Of a DNA stretch of 64,000 nucleotides, positions 16,860 to 26,049 are shown piece after piece. The translations under genes and the position numbers were made by a program. The notes below the pieces were generated by a model. It ran no database searches and was not told where the DNA came from. It saw only the letters and a list, made by a program, of their open reading frames with translations. Source of the stretch: Companilactobacillus heilongjiangensis. GTDB lineage: Bacteria > Bacillota > Bacilli > Lactobacillales > Lactobacillaceae. Location of the stretch: the NCBI RefSeq assembly GCF_000831645.3, contig NZ_CP012559.1:2542001-2606000 (forward strand). Reading direction: 5' to 3'. Numbering within the stretch: position 1 is the first letter of the stretch; each line of letters opens with the position of its first letter.

Positions 16860-18650
16860 TTACTTTAGAACAATCTTCTTGTACAAATATCTAGTTAAGA
16901 AGTAATAACCAAGGTATAGAACGATGAAGATTGCGAATGGAATTTCAATATGGGCATATGGTTTATAAAGAATTGCGCTGAACATTTGTAATCCAATTAA
17001 TACGTGAACCACTCCAAGGATTGCGGGAACTGAGAATAATACGGCAATTTCCTTGTTAATTGTTGAACGTAAAACTTTTGATCTCGTACCAATCTTGTAG
17101 AGCATGTTATAACGCTTAACATCCCCATTGGCACCGGACAAAATCTTGAACATTAAACAACTAGCTAACATGGCTAGAAAGGCAATTCCCAGGAAGAATC
17201 CCATGAATTCTAATCCAGAGAAGAAACCATTGATCATTGTATAGGCACTGTATTTATCGCCACCAGCATTTTTCAAAACTGGATAACGTTTAACTTCAGC
17301 TTTTGAGATAGCCTTAATTTCAGATAGATTATCCTTGAATGAGTTAGTTTTAACCAAGACAGTTGTTGTTTCGGGAGCATTAATTGCCTTATATTCTTGG
17401 TCGCTGACAAATTTAGCAACATGACCACGTTGATCAGGCATTCTTGTATTCATCAATTCATATTTGGCATTATCATTTTTACTTGGATTGGTTGAAGTCC
17501 GAAGTTTTGAAACCATTGTCTTCGTATCAATTTGTGAATAACCGATTGGTTGTTTTTCGAATTCACTTGCTTGATAGTAGACATTTGTCTTATCAGATTT
17601 AAAGTTATAAGTATTTTTCTTATCAATATTCAAACTCTTCAAACGTTTTTGTTGCGCAGCATCTGGGTTGGTTAATTGAACATCATAATAGTTCTGACCG
17701 TTAACTACATTGTCGATTTGGTTATTGAAACCTAGTCCAACTGTAATAGCACCAAGGGCTAAAGCGAACATGATCGATACCATTGAGAGAATCTTAGTGT
17801 AGTCGTTCATTCTAAAACTCAATTGTGACAAGGTGAAATTGTTCAAACCTTTTTGAGAATACTTCGTGTTGCGTTTCAACATTCCGATAATTGTTGTAAC
17901 GAATGAATTGATCATGAAGTACGTTCCACCAACGATTGTTACCAAAGCAATTGGAATCCCAATCATGATGAAACCGGCGTTTTGACCGATATACCACATT
18001 GATAAATAACCAATAATTAGTAAAATCAAACCAAGAACAGCTTGGACAGCTTTTAAAACGCCGTTACGCTTAATTTTAACTGGTTGACTGTCACGGTTTA
18101 ATAGTGTTAAAACCTTGCTACGACGGAGTGAAATTGAATTTCTAATCGCTGAGAACATGAAGATAATGATGAAGAATGCGAACGTCCACAATAAAGCAGG
18201 TAGATAGAAACTGTTGAAATGTTTAACTTGCATATCTAGGGCGTTGATAATCCACTTGCTGACAAAGCCAGTTGCTAGAATACCAATGGCTGAGCCAATC
18301 AATGTTGAAATAGCACCAATAGCGAATGTTTCAACAAATATCATGCGGGAAATCTTGCTGCTCTTGGCACCGAGCATCATGAACATCCCATATTCCTTTT
18401 GACGCATGCTCAACAGAAAAGTGTTGGCATAATTGACGTAAACTATCGTTATGATAGCTAACAGTACAATCCCGAATCCGAAGATAAAACTAGTTGCTGC
18501 GGCCGGAGAATTGGACTTTAGAAAATTTTGATTAGTTGCCAGTGACATAAACATGTAGAAAATGGCTGAAGCAATCGTCAAGCCAGAAAACAGCACGCTG
18601 TAATCACGTATTCGATGTTTAATGCCACTCAAGGCTAATTTGTTTAACAT
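16860..18650 (-). CDS. BceB-type ABC transporter permease
   Basis: A 596-residue protein with about ten helices: one near residues 20-37, three around 52-165, further pairs around 200-255 and 285-305, a large extracellular loop of about 200 residues (about 306-500), and three C-terminal helices. The N-terminal MLNKLALSGIKHRIRDYSV and the loop position match the BceB/VraE family, which confers resistance to bacitracin and other cell-wall-active peptides and, in characterised systems, acts as the sensor for a BceRS two-component system. The partner ATPase gene ends 14 bases upstream. No BceRS pair is adjacent, so sensing would involve a regulator encoded elsewhere. Confidence 0.9.
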   Translation of the reverse strand: MLNKLALSGIKHRIRDYSVLFSGLTIASAIFYMFMSLATNQNFLKSNSPAAATSFIFGFGIVLLAIITIVYVNYANTFLLSMRQKEYGMFMMLGAKSSKISRMIFVETFAIGAISTLIGSAIGILATGFVSKWIINALDMQVKHFNSFYLPALLWTFAFFIIIFMFSAIRNSISLRRSKVLTLLNRDSQPVKIKRNGVLKAVQAVLGLILLIIGYLSMWYIGQNAGFIMIGIPIALVTIVGGTYFMINSFVTTIIGMLKRNTKYSQKGLNNFTLSQLSFRMNDYTKILSMVSIMFALALGAITVGLGFNNQIDNVVNGQNYYDVQLTNPDAAQQKRLKSLNIDKKNTYNFKSDKTNVYYQASEFEKQPIGYSQIDTKTMVSKLRTSTNPSKNDNAKYELMNTRMPDQRGHVAKFVSDQEYKAINAPETTTVLVKTNSFKDNLSEIKAISKAEVKRYPVLKNAGGDKYSAYTMINGFFSGLEFMGFFLGIAFLAMLASCLMFKILSGANGDVKRYNMLYKIGTRSKVLRSTINKEIAVLFSVPAILGVVHVLIGLQMFSAILYKPYAHIEIPFAIFIVLYLGYYFLTRYLYKKIVLK

Positions 18651-18664
18651 AATGTCCTCCCCTC

Positions 18665-19417
18665 CTATTCAGCGAATGTTCCTAGTGAATCCAAGATTTC
18701 TTGATAGTATTCAGCACGACTGTCGTCTTCTTTCTTCAACTCTTGGCCGATTTCACCATCTTTGATGAATAAAATACGGTCACAGAAACTGGCTGAGAAT
18801 GGATCATGCGTTACAAGTAAAATTGAAACGTTATCTTCACGATTGATTTTTGTCAGTGTGTCCATCAAAGCACGAGCACTCTTAGAATCAAGCGCACCAG
18901 TCGGTTCATCACCAAAGACAATTGATGGTTCGTGGACTAAGGCACGAGCAGCCGCAACACGTTGTTTTTGACCACCAGATAATTCAGTTGGATAGTGATT
19001 TAAAATTTCAGTTAAACCAAGTTTTTCAGCAATACTCATAACGGCTGGTTTGATTGATTTAGCAGGTTTATTTTGTAATGCCAAAGGCAAAGCAATATTT
19101 TCGTAAGCAGTTAAATTTTCTAGTAAGTTGAAATCTTGGAAAATGAAACCAATTTTATTAGCTCGGAAATTAGCCATTTGATTATTCTTTAATTTAGTAA
19201 TATCTTGGCCAGCAATTTCAACACGACCACTAGTTGGTGTATCTAAGGTAGATAGAATATTTAGTAGCGTTGTCTTACCTGAACCTGAAGCACCCATAAT
19301 TCCTACGAATTCGCCGGGTTTTACTTCAAAATTAACGTCTGACAAAGCCTTAAATTGTTTCTCACCAGCCTTACCATAAATTTTTTCAATATTTTGTACA
19401 TCGACGATTTTTTGCAT
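18665..19417 (-). CDS. BceA-type ABC transporter ATPase
   Basis: A 250-residue ATPase with Walker A GASGSGKTTL, Q-loop FIFQDFNLLENLTAYENI, signature LSGGQKQRVAAARA, Walker B IVFGDEPTGALD and H-loop LVTHDP. The insertion pattern and partner identify the peptide-antibiotic BceA class. A BceR-type operator stands about 75 bp upstream of its start, which supports antibiotic-peptide induction of this operon. Confidence 0.93.
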   Translation of the reverse strand: MQKIVDVQNIEKIYGKAGEKQFKALSDVNFEVKPGEFVGIMGASGSGKTTLLNILSTLDTPTSGRVEIAGQDITKLKNNQMANFRANKIGFIFQDFNLLENLTAYENIALPLALQNKPAKSIKPAVMSIAEKLGLTEILNHYPTELSGGQKQRVAAARALVHEPSIVFGDEPTGALDSKSARALMDTLTKINREDNVSILLVTHDPFSASFCDRILFIKDGEIGQELKKEDDSRAEYYQEILDSLGTFAE

Positions 19418-19444
19418 TTGTACTTCCCTCCATTTGATATATCT

Positions 19445-19450
19445 ATCATA
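19445..19450 (-). promoter_or_regulatory. Candidate -10 box of the BceAB operon
   Basis: TATGAT on the minus strand, about 27 bases before the start codon and about 43 bases downstream of the BceR-type site. No good -35 is evident, as expected for an activator-dependent promoter. Confidence 0.4.
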
Positions 19451-19493
19451 ACTGGATAGCCATTTTGGGTCGTGCGATTCTTCTTACATTTCC

Positions 19494-19507
19494 TTACATT
19501 TTTGTAA
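19494..19507 (-). promoter_or_regulatory. BceR-type operator
   Basis: TTACA-AAAA-TGTAA on the minus strand matches exactly the TNACA-N4-TGTAA consensus known for BceR-like response regulators. It lies upstream of the BceA/BceB-type genes, where such a site is expected. Confidence 0.75.
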
Positions 19508-19591
19508 GTCAATCTTTCATTGTGATATATAATATTTTTGGACTATCAATTCGCAAAGATGGCCTAAAAAAAAATTAACGTGTTGTAATAT

Positions 19592-19780
19592 GCCGTCTCC
19601 AGAGCCGGAGAATATTCACTGGCTGTGCGGACCGGGCCGAGCCAAGGTCTCGTCCCTCGGTTTGAAGCCTTACCATAAACCGGTAAGTCTCCAAACACGC
19701 CCGGTGGTGTAAGAGCGGGAAAACCACCCGCCCTAACACCACTTCCACTGCCCACAAATATTCTCCGGCTCTTACGACTA
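19592..19780 (-). repeat. Cloverleaf repeat copy 10, reverse (pairs with copy 11)
   Basis: Starts GCCGTCTCCAGAGCCGGAGA. The first hairpin is GTAAGAGCGGG / CCCGCCCTAAC; the second is CTTACC / GGTAAG. The 172 bp spacer to copy 11 is AT-rich with no gene seen. Confidence 0.92.
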
Positions 19781-19952
19781 TTTTTCCGATATTAAATTAG
19801 TTATAAAAGTATTCTGAATTTTTATAATTTGCTTACTTTGACGTTGGAATGTCGCTGAATACCTCTAACTATGGATTAAGTGACAAATCCAGTGACAATT
19901 TATTTAAGTAACTAGAAAATTCCAGTTTAATTATTCAGCATATAAAGATAAA

Positions 19953-20135
19953 TTAGTTGGAAGAGCTGAGAGTATTCATATGCCGCGAAAGTGGCGTTAT
20001 GGCTTTAGCCATTACACCACCGGGCGTGTTGGAGACTTTCTGGTCTTTGGAAAGGCTTCAACCGAGGTTCGAGACCGCTCTTTGGCTCGGGCCGTTCCGC
20101 GCAGCATTATGAATACTCTCAGCTCTGGAAACGGC
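19953..20135 (+). repeat. Cloverleaf repeat copy 11, forward
   Basis: TTAGTTGGAAGAGCTGAGAG left end and TCTGGAAACGGCA right end. It ends 39 bp before the permease start codon, so it would lie in or next to that gene's 5' leader. Confidence 0.93.
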
Positions 20136-20174
20136 ACATAATACGTTAAATCTACACAAAGGGGTGTATTTCCG

Positions 20175-21632
20175 ATGGGGAAAAATTTGCCAAATATCGA
20201 CTCCGGTTCTAAGAAGTCGTTTATTAGTTGGCCTGTCGTTGCTTTAATGGATTTCGTTACCGTTATTGGCTTCGATGATATTGTCTACAATTTCCATAAC
20301 CAAGGTTTGGGAATCGTATTTACTTGGATTATTATGCTATTCGTATTCGTTGTACCTTATGAGATGATGGTTGGTCATCTTGGTTCAACATTTGATGAAG
20401 AAGGTGGTGGCGTTACTTCTTGGGTACGTGCCACTGGCGGTAATGTCTGGGGCTATATTTGTGCTTGGACTGTTTGGGTTTCTAGTTTGCCTTATATTGT
20501 CGATGTCGCTAACTCAACGTTGGTGTCATTTGGCTGGTTGATCAACGGTAACAGTTCAATGTCAGATAAGATGAGCAACTCAATGTTTGCCCTTTTGACA
20601 GCCGTAATTTTTACAGTCTTTATTTTCATCCAACATTATTTGAGAAACTCACTACAAATTTTGAGTATTCTCGGTGGTGGTGCGATGTTTATCATCTCAA
20701 TTTTGTATGTCATCATGACTTTTGTTTATTTGAGCAAAGGTAACATGCCACATACCCAACCATTTACTATAAAATCATTTATTCCTAAGTTTGATATGCA
20801 TTACCTTTCAACATTTGGACTCGTCATCTTTGCGATGAACGGATCAGAATTCGCTGCACCATACGTTACAGAAATGAAGAACGGTAAACGTGATTTTCCA
20901 AAAGCTATGTGGATGCTAGCCATTATGACTGGTTTTCTAACAGTGCTTGGTTCATTTGCCTTGGGAGTATTCTTCAATGCCCACCATTTGCCAAATGACT
21001 TGAAGATGAACGGTTCTTACTATGCTTTCCAATACATGGGACAAGAATTCGGCATGGGTCGTTTCTTCCTATACTTATTCGCTATAACGCAGGCACTATA
21101 CATGATGGCGCAATTGGCTGTCCTCTTGGATGCCGGAACGAGAATGTTCCTATCTGATACCGCGAAAGAATATTTACCAAAAGGTCTTACTAAAACTGAT
21201 AAGCGTGGCCTACCAATCAACGGTTACTGGCTAACGACTGGTATTTGTACCCTTATCATGGTCATGAGTGCAACGTTGCCAAATATGAATTCAATCTTCA
21301 ATCAACTCTTGAATCTAAATGGTATCGTTTCACCATATACAACCTGTTTCCTATTCAGTTCCTTTATCCTAGTTAGATTACACGATGATAAATTCAAATC
21401 TGACTTCGTTTATATTAAAAATAAATATTTTGCTATTTTAGTTGGTATTTGGTGTTTTGCAATCACCTTCGGAGCTGCCACATTAGGTATCTTTCCAACT
21501 GATGAAACACCTGGTACTTCCGCATGGACACACGTTTTGACATTGAATATTTTGGAACCTGTTTTGATGATTTTAATTGGGATTATTTTGCCTTTGATTG
21601 CTTACTATCAAAGATCACATGAAACTAACTAA
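20175..21632 (+). CDS. APC-superfamily amino acid permease (glutamate/GABA antiporter-like)
   Basis: A 485-residue protein with about 12 transmembrane helices. The first helix carries VVALMDFVTVIGFDD, and EEGGGVTSWVRATGG is the helix-2/3 loop shared by APC antiporters of the GadC/YjeM type. FAMNGSEFAAPYVTEMKNGKRDFPKA is the helix-6 substrate region. These exchange or import amino acids at the cell membrane. The exact substrate is not readable. AAGGGGTG precedes the ATG. Monocistronic, with a very long terminator hairpin. Confidence 0.85.
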   Translation: MGKNLPNIDSGSKKSFISWPVVALMDFVTVIGFDDIVYNFHNQGLGIVFTWIIMLFVFVVPYEMMVGHLGSTFDEEGGGVTSWVRATGGNVWGYICAWTVWVSSLPYIVDVANSTLVSFGWLINGNSSMSDKMSNSMFALLTAVIFTVFIFIQHYLRNSLQILSILGGGAMFIISILYVIMTFVYLSKGNMPHTQPFTIKSFIPKFDMHYLSTFGLVIFAMNGSEFAAPYVTEMKNGKRDFPKAMWMLAIMTGFLTVLGSFALGVFFNAHHLPNDLKMNGSYYAFQYMGQEFGMGRFFLYLFAITQALYMMAQLAVLLDAGTRMFLSDTAKEYLPKGLTKTDKRGLPINGYWLTTGICTLIMVMSATLPNMNSIFNQLLNLNGIVSPYTTCFLFSSFILVRLHDDKFKSDFVYIKNKYFAILVGIWCFAITFGAATLGIFPTDETPGTSAWTHVLTLNILEPVLMILIGIILPLIAYYQRSHETN

Positions 21633-21689
21633 CTGCCTTGTTGTCATTTAATGTTAAGCTAATTAAAGATTATTATTAATATAATTAGT

Positions 21690-21744
21690 TTCGTTTAACT
21701 AAAAAAGATTATATTTACATAGCCATCTTTTTTAGTTAAACGAA
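21690..21744 (+). terminator. Long perfect hairpin after the permease gene
   Basis: Two perfect 20-base complementary arms (21690-21709 and 21725-21744; TTCGTTTAACTAAAAAAGAT and its complement) with a 15-base loop. Being A/T-run based it could act on both strands. Confidence 0.8.
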
Positions 21745-21745
21745 T

Positions 21746-21929
21746 TCGTCGGAAGAACTGGGAAATATTTACCGGCTGTGGGTGTGGCGTTAGAGCTTTA
21801 GCTCTTACACCACCGGGCGAGTTTGGAGACTCGCGGGTTGTGCGAGGCTTCAAACCGAGGTTCGAGACCGCTCTTTGGCTCGGACCGGTCCGCATAGCAG
21901 GTGAATATTTTCCAGCTCTGGAGACAGCA
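21746..21929 (+). repeat. Cloverleaf repeat copy 12, forward, solo
   Basis: The first hairpin is GTTAGAGC / GCTCTTAC; the second is CTCGC / GCGAG, a compensatory variant of CTTTCC / GGAAAG. Ends 58 bp before the DHH phosphoesterase start codon. Confidence 0.92.
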
Positions 21930-21987
21930 AAAAATCCGAATTTCTAGTAATATATAAATAAACCAATAAAAGCTGAGGGGTCTTCAT

Positions 21988-22920
21988 ATGATTGATGAAA
22001 TTTTAAAAGACATTGAACAGTACCAAAAAATTATTATTCTCAGACATCAAAATCCTGATCCTGATGCCATTGGTTCACAAATTGGTTTGAAAACCATCTT
22101 GCAAGAATCTTTTCCAACCAAGGATATTTATGTAACGGGAATCGACTTAACCGTGCTCGATTGGATTGGCAAGATGGACCAAATTTCTAGTGACGTTTAT
22201 CAAGATGCCCTAGTTATTGCAGTCGATACTGCCAATTCTCCACGGCTCGACAATGATGGAGCTTATCAAAAGGCAGCCAAAGTTATTAAAATTGACCACC
22301 ATCCCAATGTTGATCCATTCGGCGATATTAATTGGGTTGATGAATCATATTCAAGTTGTGCCGAAATGATTTACACATTGACTGACGAATTGGAGCCACT
22401 CAAGGTTTCGAAAAAATCAGCGTTCAGCCTCTATTCTGGTATCGTCGGTGATACTAACCGTTTCTTATATGGAGAAACCGACTATCGGACGTTGAGAATT
22501 TCCGCTGAATTAGCTAAAACTGGAATCGATATTTCTCAGATTGCCTTGCACGAAGATGAGATGTCATTGCAAGTAGCCCGTTTGGAAGCCTATATTCTGG
22601 ATAACTTTCAGATTACCGATTCTGGATTTGGCTACATCATTATCCGAAAACCTACATTTGATAAATTCAATTTAAATGATGGCGAGTTGGATCACGCTGT
22701 TCCTTTGATTGGCCGCATTAATACCATCAATAATTGGATTGTGGTCAGTGAGAAGGAACCGAACCATTTCCGTGTTAACTTACGTTCGAAGAATGTCGCT
22801 ATCAATGGTGTTGCTGAAAAATTCGGCGGCGGTGGTCATCCCTTAGCTAGTGGCGTTTACGTTGGTAGTATGGATGAAGTCGAAGCTTTAATTAAAGATA
22901 TGGATAATTTAAACAAATAA
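21988..22920 (+). CDS. nrnA: DHH-family phosphoesterase, NrnA-like
   Basis: A 310-residue protein with the DHH domain first: RHQNPDPDAIGS (about 19-30), AVDTAN, and the DHH signature KIDHHPN (about 109-115). The DHHA1 domain ends in the glycine-rich FGGGGHPLASG (about 284-294). This is the layout of NrnA, which degrades nanoRNA and dephosphorylates pAp with Mn2+ in the cytosol. GAGGGG lies upstream of the ATG. Monocistronic. Confidence 0.88.
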   Translation: MIDEILKDIEQYQKIIILRHQNPDPDAIGSQIGLKTILQESFPTKDIYVTGIDLTVLDWIGKMDQISSDVYQDALVIAVDTANSPRLDNDGAYQKAAKVIKIDHHPNVDPFGDINWVDESYSSCAEMIYTLTDELEPLKVSKKSAFSLYSGIVGDTNRFLYGETDYRTLRISAELAKTGIDISQIALHEDEMSLQVARLEAYILDNFQITDSGFGYIIIRKPTFDKFNLNDGELDHAVPLIGRINTINNWIVVSEKEPNHFRVNLRSKNVAINGVAEKFGGGGHPLASGVYVGSMDEVEALIKDMDNLNK

Positions 22921-22942
22921 AAAATTTGGAACTCAAAAGAAA

Positions 22943-23103
22943 AGTTTGGGACATAACTGTCGTATTCATTAAACATGCAGCGTAAACGTGCGACCAAACA
23001 TAACTTTTTCCGCTTAAACCAAATAGGGACAGTAATCCAAAATCGGATTACAGTCCCTATTTGCCTTAGTGCTCGAAAGTTGAACATGTTTTGTCCCACT
23101 CTA
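22943..23103 (-). repeat. Hairpin repeat family 2, full copy
   Basis: Core stem AATAGGGACAGTAATCC / GGATTACAGTCCCTATT with a six-base loop. Outer ends TTTGGGACATAAC and TTTTGTCCCA are also complementary. Same family as 62125-62285 but with compensatory changes in the stem. It sits between two converging genes and may serve as their terminator. Confidence 0.85.
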
Positions 23104-23655
23104 TTATTTTTCAATTAATCTAACAGTTATCCCAGCTGATGAATCAAGCATTTGTAACATCTGTTCAATTTTAGATTTATCAGTCTCATCAAAGGACAAA
23201 TCCAAATCGACTTCTCGATTATCTTTCAACTTAAAACTTAAGTAATAGGCACTGGGATAGTAATAAACCATATATGCGCTGACTGCTGCAGCTGTAATAT
23301 TTGCTGGAACCTGCATTTTTTTACCGATTACCACATTAGCATCAGCTACCCGATCCAGAGTAACTGACATTTGATTGCCACCAAAAGGAAGAAAAATTGC
23401 TTTTAACCTCTTGCCGGCAGTGCTGTAATCGTAATATTCAACGTGCTGAGAATCAATTTGCCAATATCCATACGCATCCGATAAATTGATAACGTATAGA
23501 GCTAACGCCACGATGAAACACAGCAGACCAAATATAATGCTGACTGCTATCTGGTTTGACAAGGTGTAGAAAAATATACTCACTATCAAGCCGACAATTA
23601 AACTGATTAACAAAGGTACATAACTAATTTTGCGTCCAAACGTAAACTTCCTCAT
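23104..23655 (-). CDS. Two-helix membrane protein with conserved cytosolic tail (paralog family)
   Basis: A 183-residue protein: a basic N-terminus (MRKFTFGRKISYVPLLIS), two helices (about 12-30 and 36-56), then a soluble tail with a YW.......Y.D start, a basic middle and a late KDNREVDLDLSF strand followed by a helix. The same pattern recurs in three proteins at 30979-31575, 35981-36583 and 36653-37240 and in the C-terminal part of the two XRE proteins next door. The tail resembles a small beta-plus-helix (PH-like) domain, by pattern only. It lies 14 bases downstream of the XRE gene and is probably cotranscribed. Function unknown. Confidence 0.75.
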   Translation of the reverse strand: MRKFTFGRKISYVPLLISLIVGLIVSIFFYTLSNQIAVSIIFGLLCFIVALALYVINLSDAYGYWQIDSQHVEYYDYSTAGKRLKAIFLPFGGNQMSVTLDRVADANVVIGKKMQVPANITAAAVSAYMVYYYPSAYYLSFKLKDNREVDLDLSFDETDKSKIEQMLQMLDSSAGITVRLIEK

Positions 23656-23669
23656 GACGACCCCCTGCT

Positions 23670-24521
23670 TTATTTATCTCGCAATTCGTAGAGCTCTTTA
23701 GTCAAACTGATACTTCTATCTCGCACCATTTCAGCAATGTTTTGCTTATCAACAAATTCAATATTCTTCCGTCTCAAGAAAGAAATAATCGTCGATAACA
23801 TTTGGCGTTCCTTTGACTGGAGCCAATAATACTGCCGCAAGTCTAAATAGATAGTTTGATCATCCTTAGTTGTAATAATAAAATAGAAATTTTCACGTAT
23901 ATACTGACCTAAATTGGGCGTATAGAATCCAAATATTATAACTGTTGATTTGGGATTAAACTCAAACAAACCTAGTTTTATTTCAATACTCTTTATCTGT
24001 TGATAAGTAACGTATTTAGTTTTTCTAGTATGAGATAAAACTTTTAGTGGAATTGTTATTTCATCCCAACTATTATATTTATCCTTAAAATCGTCAGTAT
24101 AAGTAATCCCTTTTTTACCCAGAGACCAGTAAGTATAATAACGTTTAAAATCAAAAGGTGTCAGGAAAACCAGCATAAAATACGCTACTGTGAATCCAAG
24201 AATAGCCATACAAAAATTTTGGGATTCCGTGTATATCAGTACCCCAAGGATAAACGTGAACCATAAAAATAACAACGGCCAACGATTTTTGGGTTTTCCA
24301 TAGTCAAACGGAAAATGTAAATACGGTTCACCTGTAATCAACTCATCCAGTGAAATATCCAATAGTCCACTCAAGGAAATCAAGTTATTGATACTTGGCA
24401 AATTTTCGCCAGTTTCCCATTTTGAAATTGATTGCCGAGAAATACTTAATGCTTCAGCCAATTGCAGCTGCGACAATTCATTTCTCTTCCGATATTTAAC
24501 AATATTATCTGATAATGACAT
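23670..24521 (-). CDS. XRE-type HTH regulator fused to membrane and PH-like tail (1)
   Basis: A 283-residue protein. Residues 1-60 are a Cro/C1 helix-turn-helix (LSQLQLAEALSISRQSISKW), followed by the linker SLDELITGEPYLHF, two transmembrane helices (about 85-120), and a soluble tail with YWSLGKKGITYTDD and TKDDQTIYLDLRQYYW. The tail matches the two-helix proteins of this region. A membrane-tethered repressor that senses the envelope is a reasonable inference. I chose the ATG at 24521, which has GGGGGAA upstream. Near-duplicate of the next upstream gene; the last 45 residues are almost identical, suggesting gene conversion. Confidence 0.82.
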   Translation of the reverse strand: MSLSDNIVKYRKRNELSQLQLAEALSISRQSISKWETGENLPSINNLISLSGLLDISLDELITGEPYLHFPFDYGKPKNRWPLLFLWFTFILGVLIYTESQNFCMAILGFTVAYFMLVFLTPFDFKRYYTYWSLGKKGITYTDDFKDKYNSWDEITIPLKVLSHTRKTKYVTYQQIKSIEIKLGLFEFNPKSTVIIFGFYTPNLGQYIRENFYFIITTKDDQTIYLDLRQYYWLQSKERQMLSTIISFLRRKNIEFVDKQNIAEMVRDRSISLTKELYELRDK

Positions 24522-24579
24522 CCCGTTCACTTCCCCCACACCTAAATTAAGGAAAACACGCTCACTCTCAATATATTAT

Positions 24580-25437
24580 TTACTCTGCTTTATCTCGCAA
24601 CTCATAGAGCTCTTTAGTCAGACTGATACTTCTATCTCGCACCATTTCAGCAATGTTTTGCTTATCAACAAATTCAATATTCTTCCGTCTCAAGAAAGAA
24701 ATAATTGTCGATAACATTTGACGTTCCTTTGACCGTGGCCAATAATACTGTCGCAAGTCTAAATAGATGGTTTGATCATCTTTAGTTGTAATAATCAGAT
24801 GAAAAGCCTCATGCATATACTGTCCTTCAGTTGGTGCATAACCACCTTTAGGCGCAATCGCCGAGTTAGGGCTGACCTTGAATAGGTCCAATTTAACTTC
24901 AATCTTCTTTATTTGTTGATAGGAAACATACTTAGTTTTACGTGCATGAAATAACGTTTTAATGGGAATAATTATTTCGTCTAAGCTGTTATAAACATCT
25001 TTATCATTAGCCACATAGGTAATTCCCGACTTATCCAATGTCCAATACGTGTAGTAGCGTTTGAAATCATACGGATAAAACAGAATTGCCATCACATAGG
25101 CTGCAAACGCTCCAAAAAAGGGCGCATAAAAGCGATGAAATCCTGAGAAAACCAATCCTCCCAAAATAACCACCACTACTAAAAAGAAAACCGGCCAACG
25201 ATTCCTGGGCTTACCATAATTGAATGGAAAATGTAGATATGGCTCACCTGTTATTAGCTCATCCAAAGAAATATCCAACAATCCACTCAACGAAATCAAA
25301 TTATCAATACTAGGTAGATTTTCCCCAGTCTCCCACTTTGAAATCGATTGTCGGGAGATACTCAATGCTTCAGCTAATTGTTCTTGTGACAATTGATTTT
25401 TATTTCGATATTTAACAATATTATCTGCTAATGACAT
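24580..25437 (-). CDS. XRE-type HTH regulator fused to membrane and PH-like tail (2)
   Basis: A 285-residue tandem paralog of the previous protein, with the same HTH (SRQSISKWETGENLPS), two central helices and the same C-terminal domain. The middle has diverged, while HTH and C-terminus remain close to identical. The ATG at 25437 has GAGGGAG upstream; the longer open frame reads into the promoter. A TATAAT -10 lies at 25462-25467 on the minus strand. It probably controls itself and the downstream genes; targets are unknown. Confidence 0.82.
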   Translation of the reverse strand: MSLADNIVKYRNKNQLSQEQLAEALSISRQSISKWETGENLPSIDNLISLSGLLDISLDELITGEPYLHFPFNYGKPRNRWPVFFLVVVVILGGLVFSGFHRFYAPFFGAFAAYVMAILFYPYDFKRYYTYWTLDKSGITYVANDKDVYNSLDEIIIPIKTLFHARKTKYVSYQQIKKIEVKLDLFKVSPNSAIAPKGGYAPTEGQYMHEAFHLIITTKDDQTIYLDLRQYYWPRSKERQMLSTIISFLRRKNIEFVDKQNIAEMVRDRSISLTKELYELRDKAE

Positions 25438-25461
25438 CGTTTTCACTCCCTCTATGACTAA

Positions 25462-25467
25462 ATTATA
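25462..25467 (-). promoter_or_regulatory. -10 box of the XRE operon
   Basis: Perfect TATAAT on the minus strand, 25 bases before the start codon. The -35 is weak (GCAATT-like at 17 bases), fitting an autoregulated promoter. Confidence 0.5.
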
Positions 25468-25507
25468 CGTTCTAAGCTCAGAAAATTGCACGCACTTTCT
25501 GCTTGCG

Positions 25508-25521
25508 GCGTTATATAACGC
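25508..25521. promoter_or_regulatory. 14-bp perfect palindrome between divergent functions
   Basis: GCGTTATATAACGC lies immediately after the stop of the small membrane gene and about 45 bases upstream of the XRE promoter. A candidate operator for the XRE regulators; no experimental analogue known to me. Confidence 0.4.
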
Positions 25522-25710
25522 TTATTTAATCATAAAAGCACCCACAACTAGACAGATGACCCCAATGATCAGTGACGAGTAGACACCCATAAACACATAT
25601 GGTTGAGGATTCTTAACGTTCTTTTTGATGTTGAAATACATTTTGCGACCGACATATATTTGATAGATTCCCATTAAAATAACGACAATCCCAATTAACT
25701 CAATTCCCAT
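25522..25710 (-). CDS. Small two-helix membrane protein (1)
   Basis: A 62-residue protein with two hydrophobic helices (about 4-20 and 40-60) joined by a basic loop (GRKMYFNIKKNVKN). It shares the pattern G-hydrophobic-MG.YQ near the N-terminus with small proteins at 26050-26247 and 32123-32335, so these are a small paralog family limited to this region. A GGGGGA-type Shine-Dalgarno precedes the ATG. Possible immunity or accessory peptide; nothing proves it. Confidence 0.65.
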   Translation of the reverse strand: MGIELIGIVVILMGIYQIYVGRKMYFNIKKNVKNPQPYVFMGVYSSLIIGVICLVVGAFMIK

Positions 25711-25837
25711 GAAATCATCCCCCTTTTTCTTAATTGCTTTAATAATTGATTAATTCTAAAAAATCACAACCCAAACATATCCTTAATTACAAATTCAATC
25801 TTTAAATACCTCAAATTATTCATCATAAAAAAATTAA

Positions 25838-26019
25838 TTAGTTGGAAGAGCTGAGAGTATTCATCAGCAGCGAAAGTGGCGTTATGGCTTTAGCCATTAC
25901 ACCACCGGGCGTGTTGGAGACTTGCTGATTTTGCAAGGCTTCAACCGAGGTTCGAGATCGCACTATGGCTCGGACCGTACCGCGCAGCAGATGAATACTC
26001 TCAGCTCTGGAAACGGCAT
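25838..26019 (+). repeat. Cloverleaf repeat copy 13, forward, solo
   Basis: TTAGTTGGAAGAGCTGAGAG left end; the right end GGAAACGGCATACTTCAAT is shared with copy 16 beyond the usual boundary. The second hairpin is CTTGC / GCAAG. Ends 30 bp from the stop of the next minus-strand gene. The 25711-25837 stretch before it is AT-rich with no gene seen. Confidence 0.92.
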
Positions 26020-26049
26020 ACTTCAATCATAAGCCACTTCGGAACAGGA

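Noticed and set aside
20141-20149. TACGTTAAA as a LytTR box before the amino acid permease
   Set aside because: Only one half-site; nothing similar 21 bp upstream, where repeat copy 11 ends.
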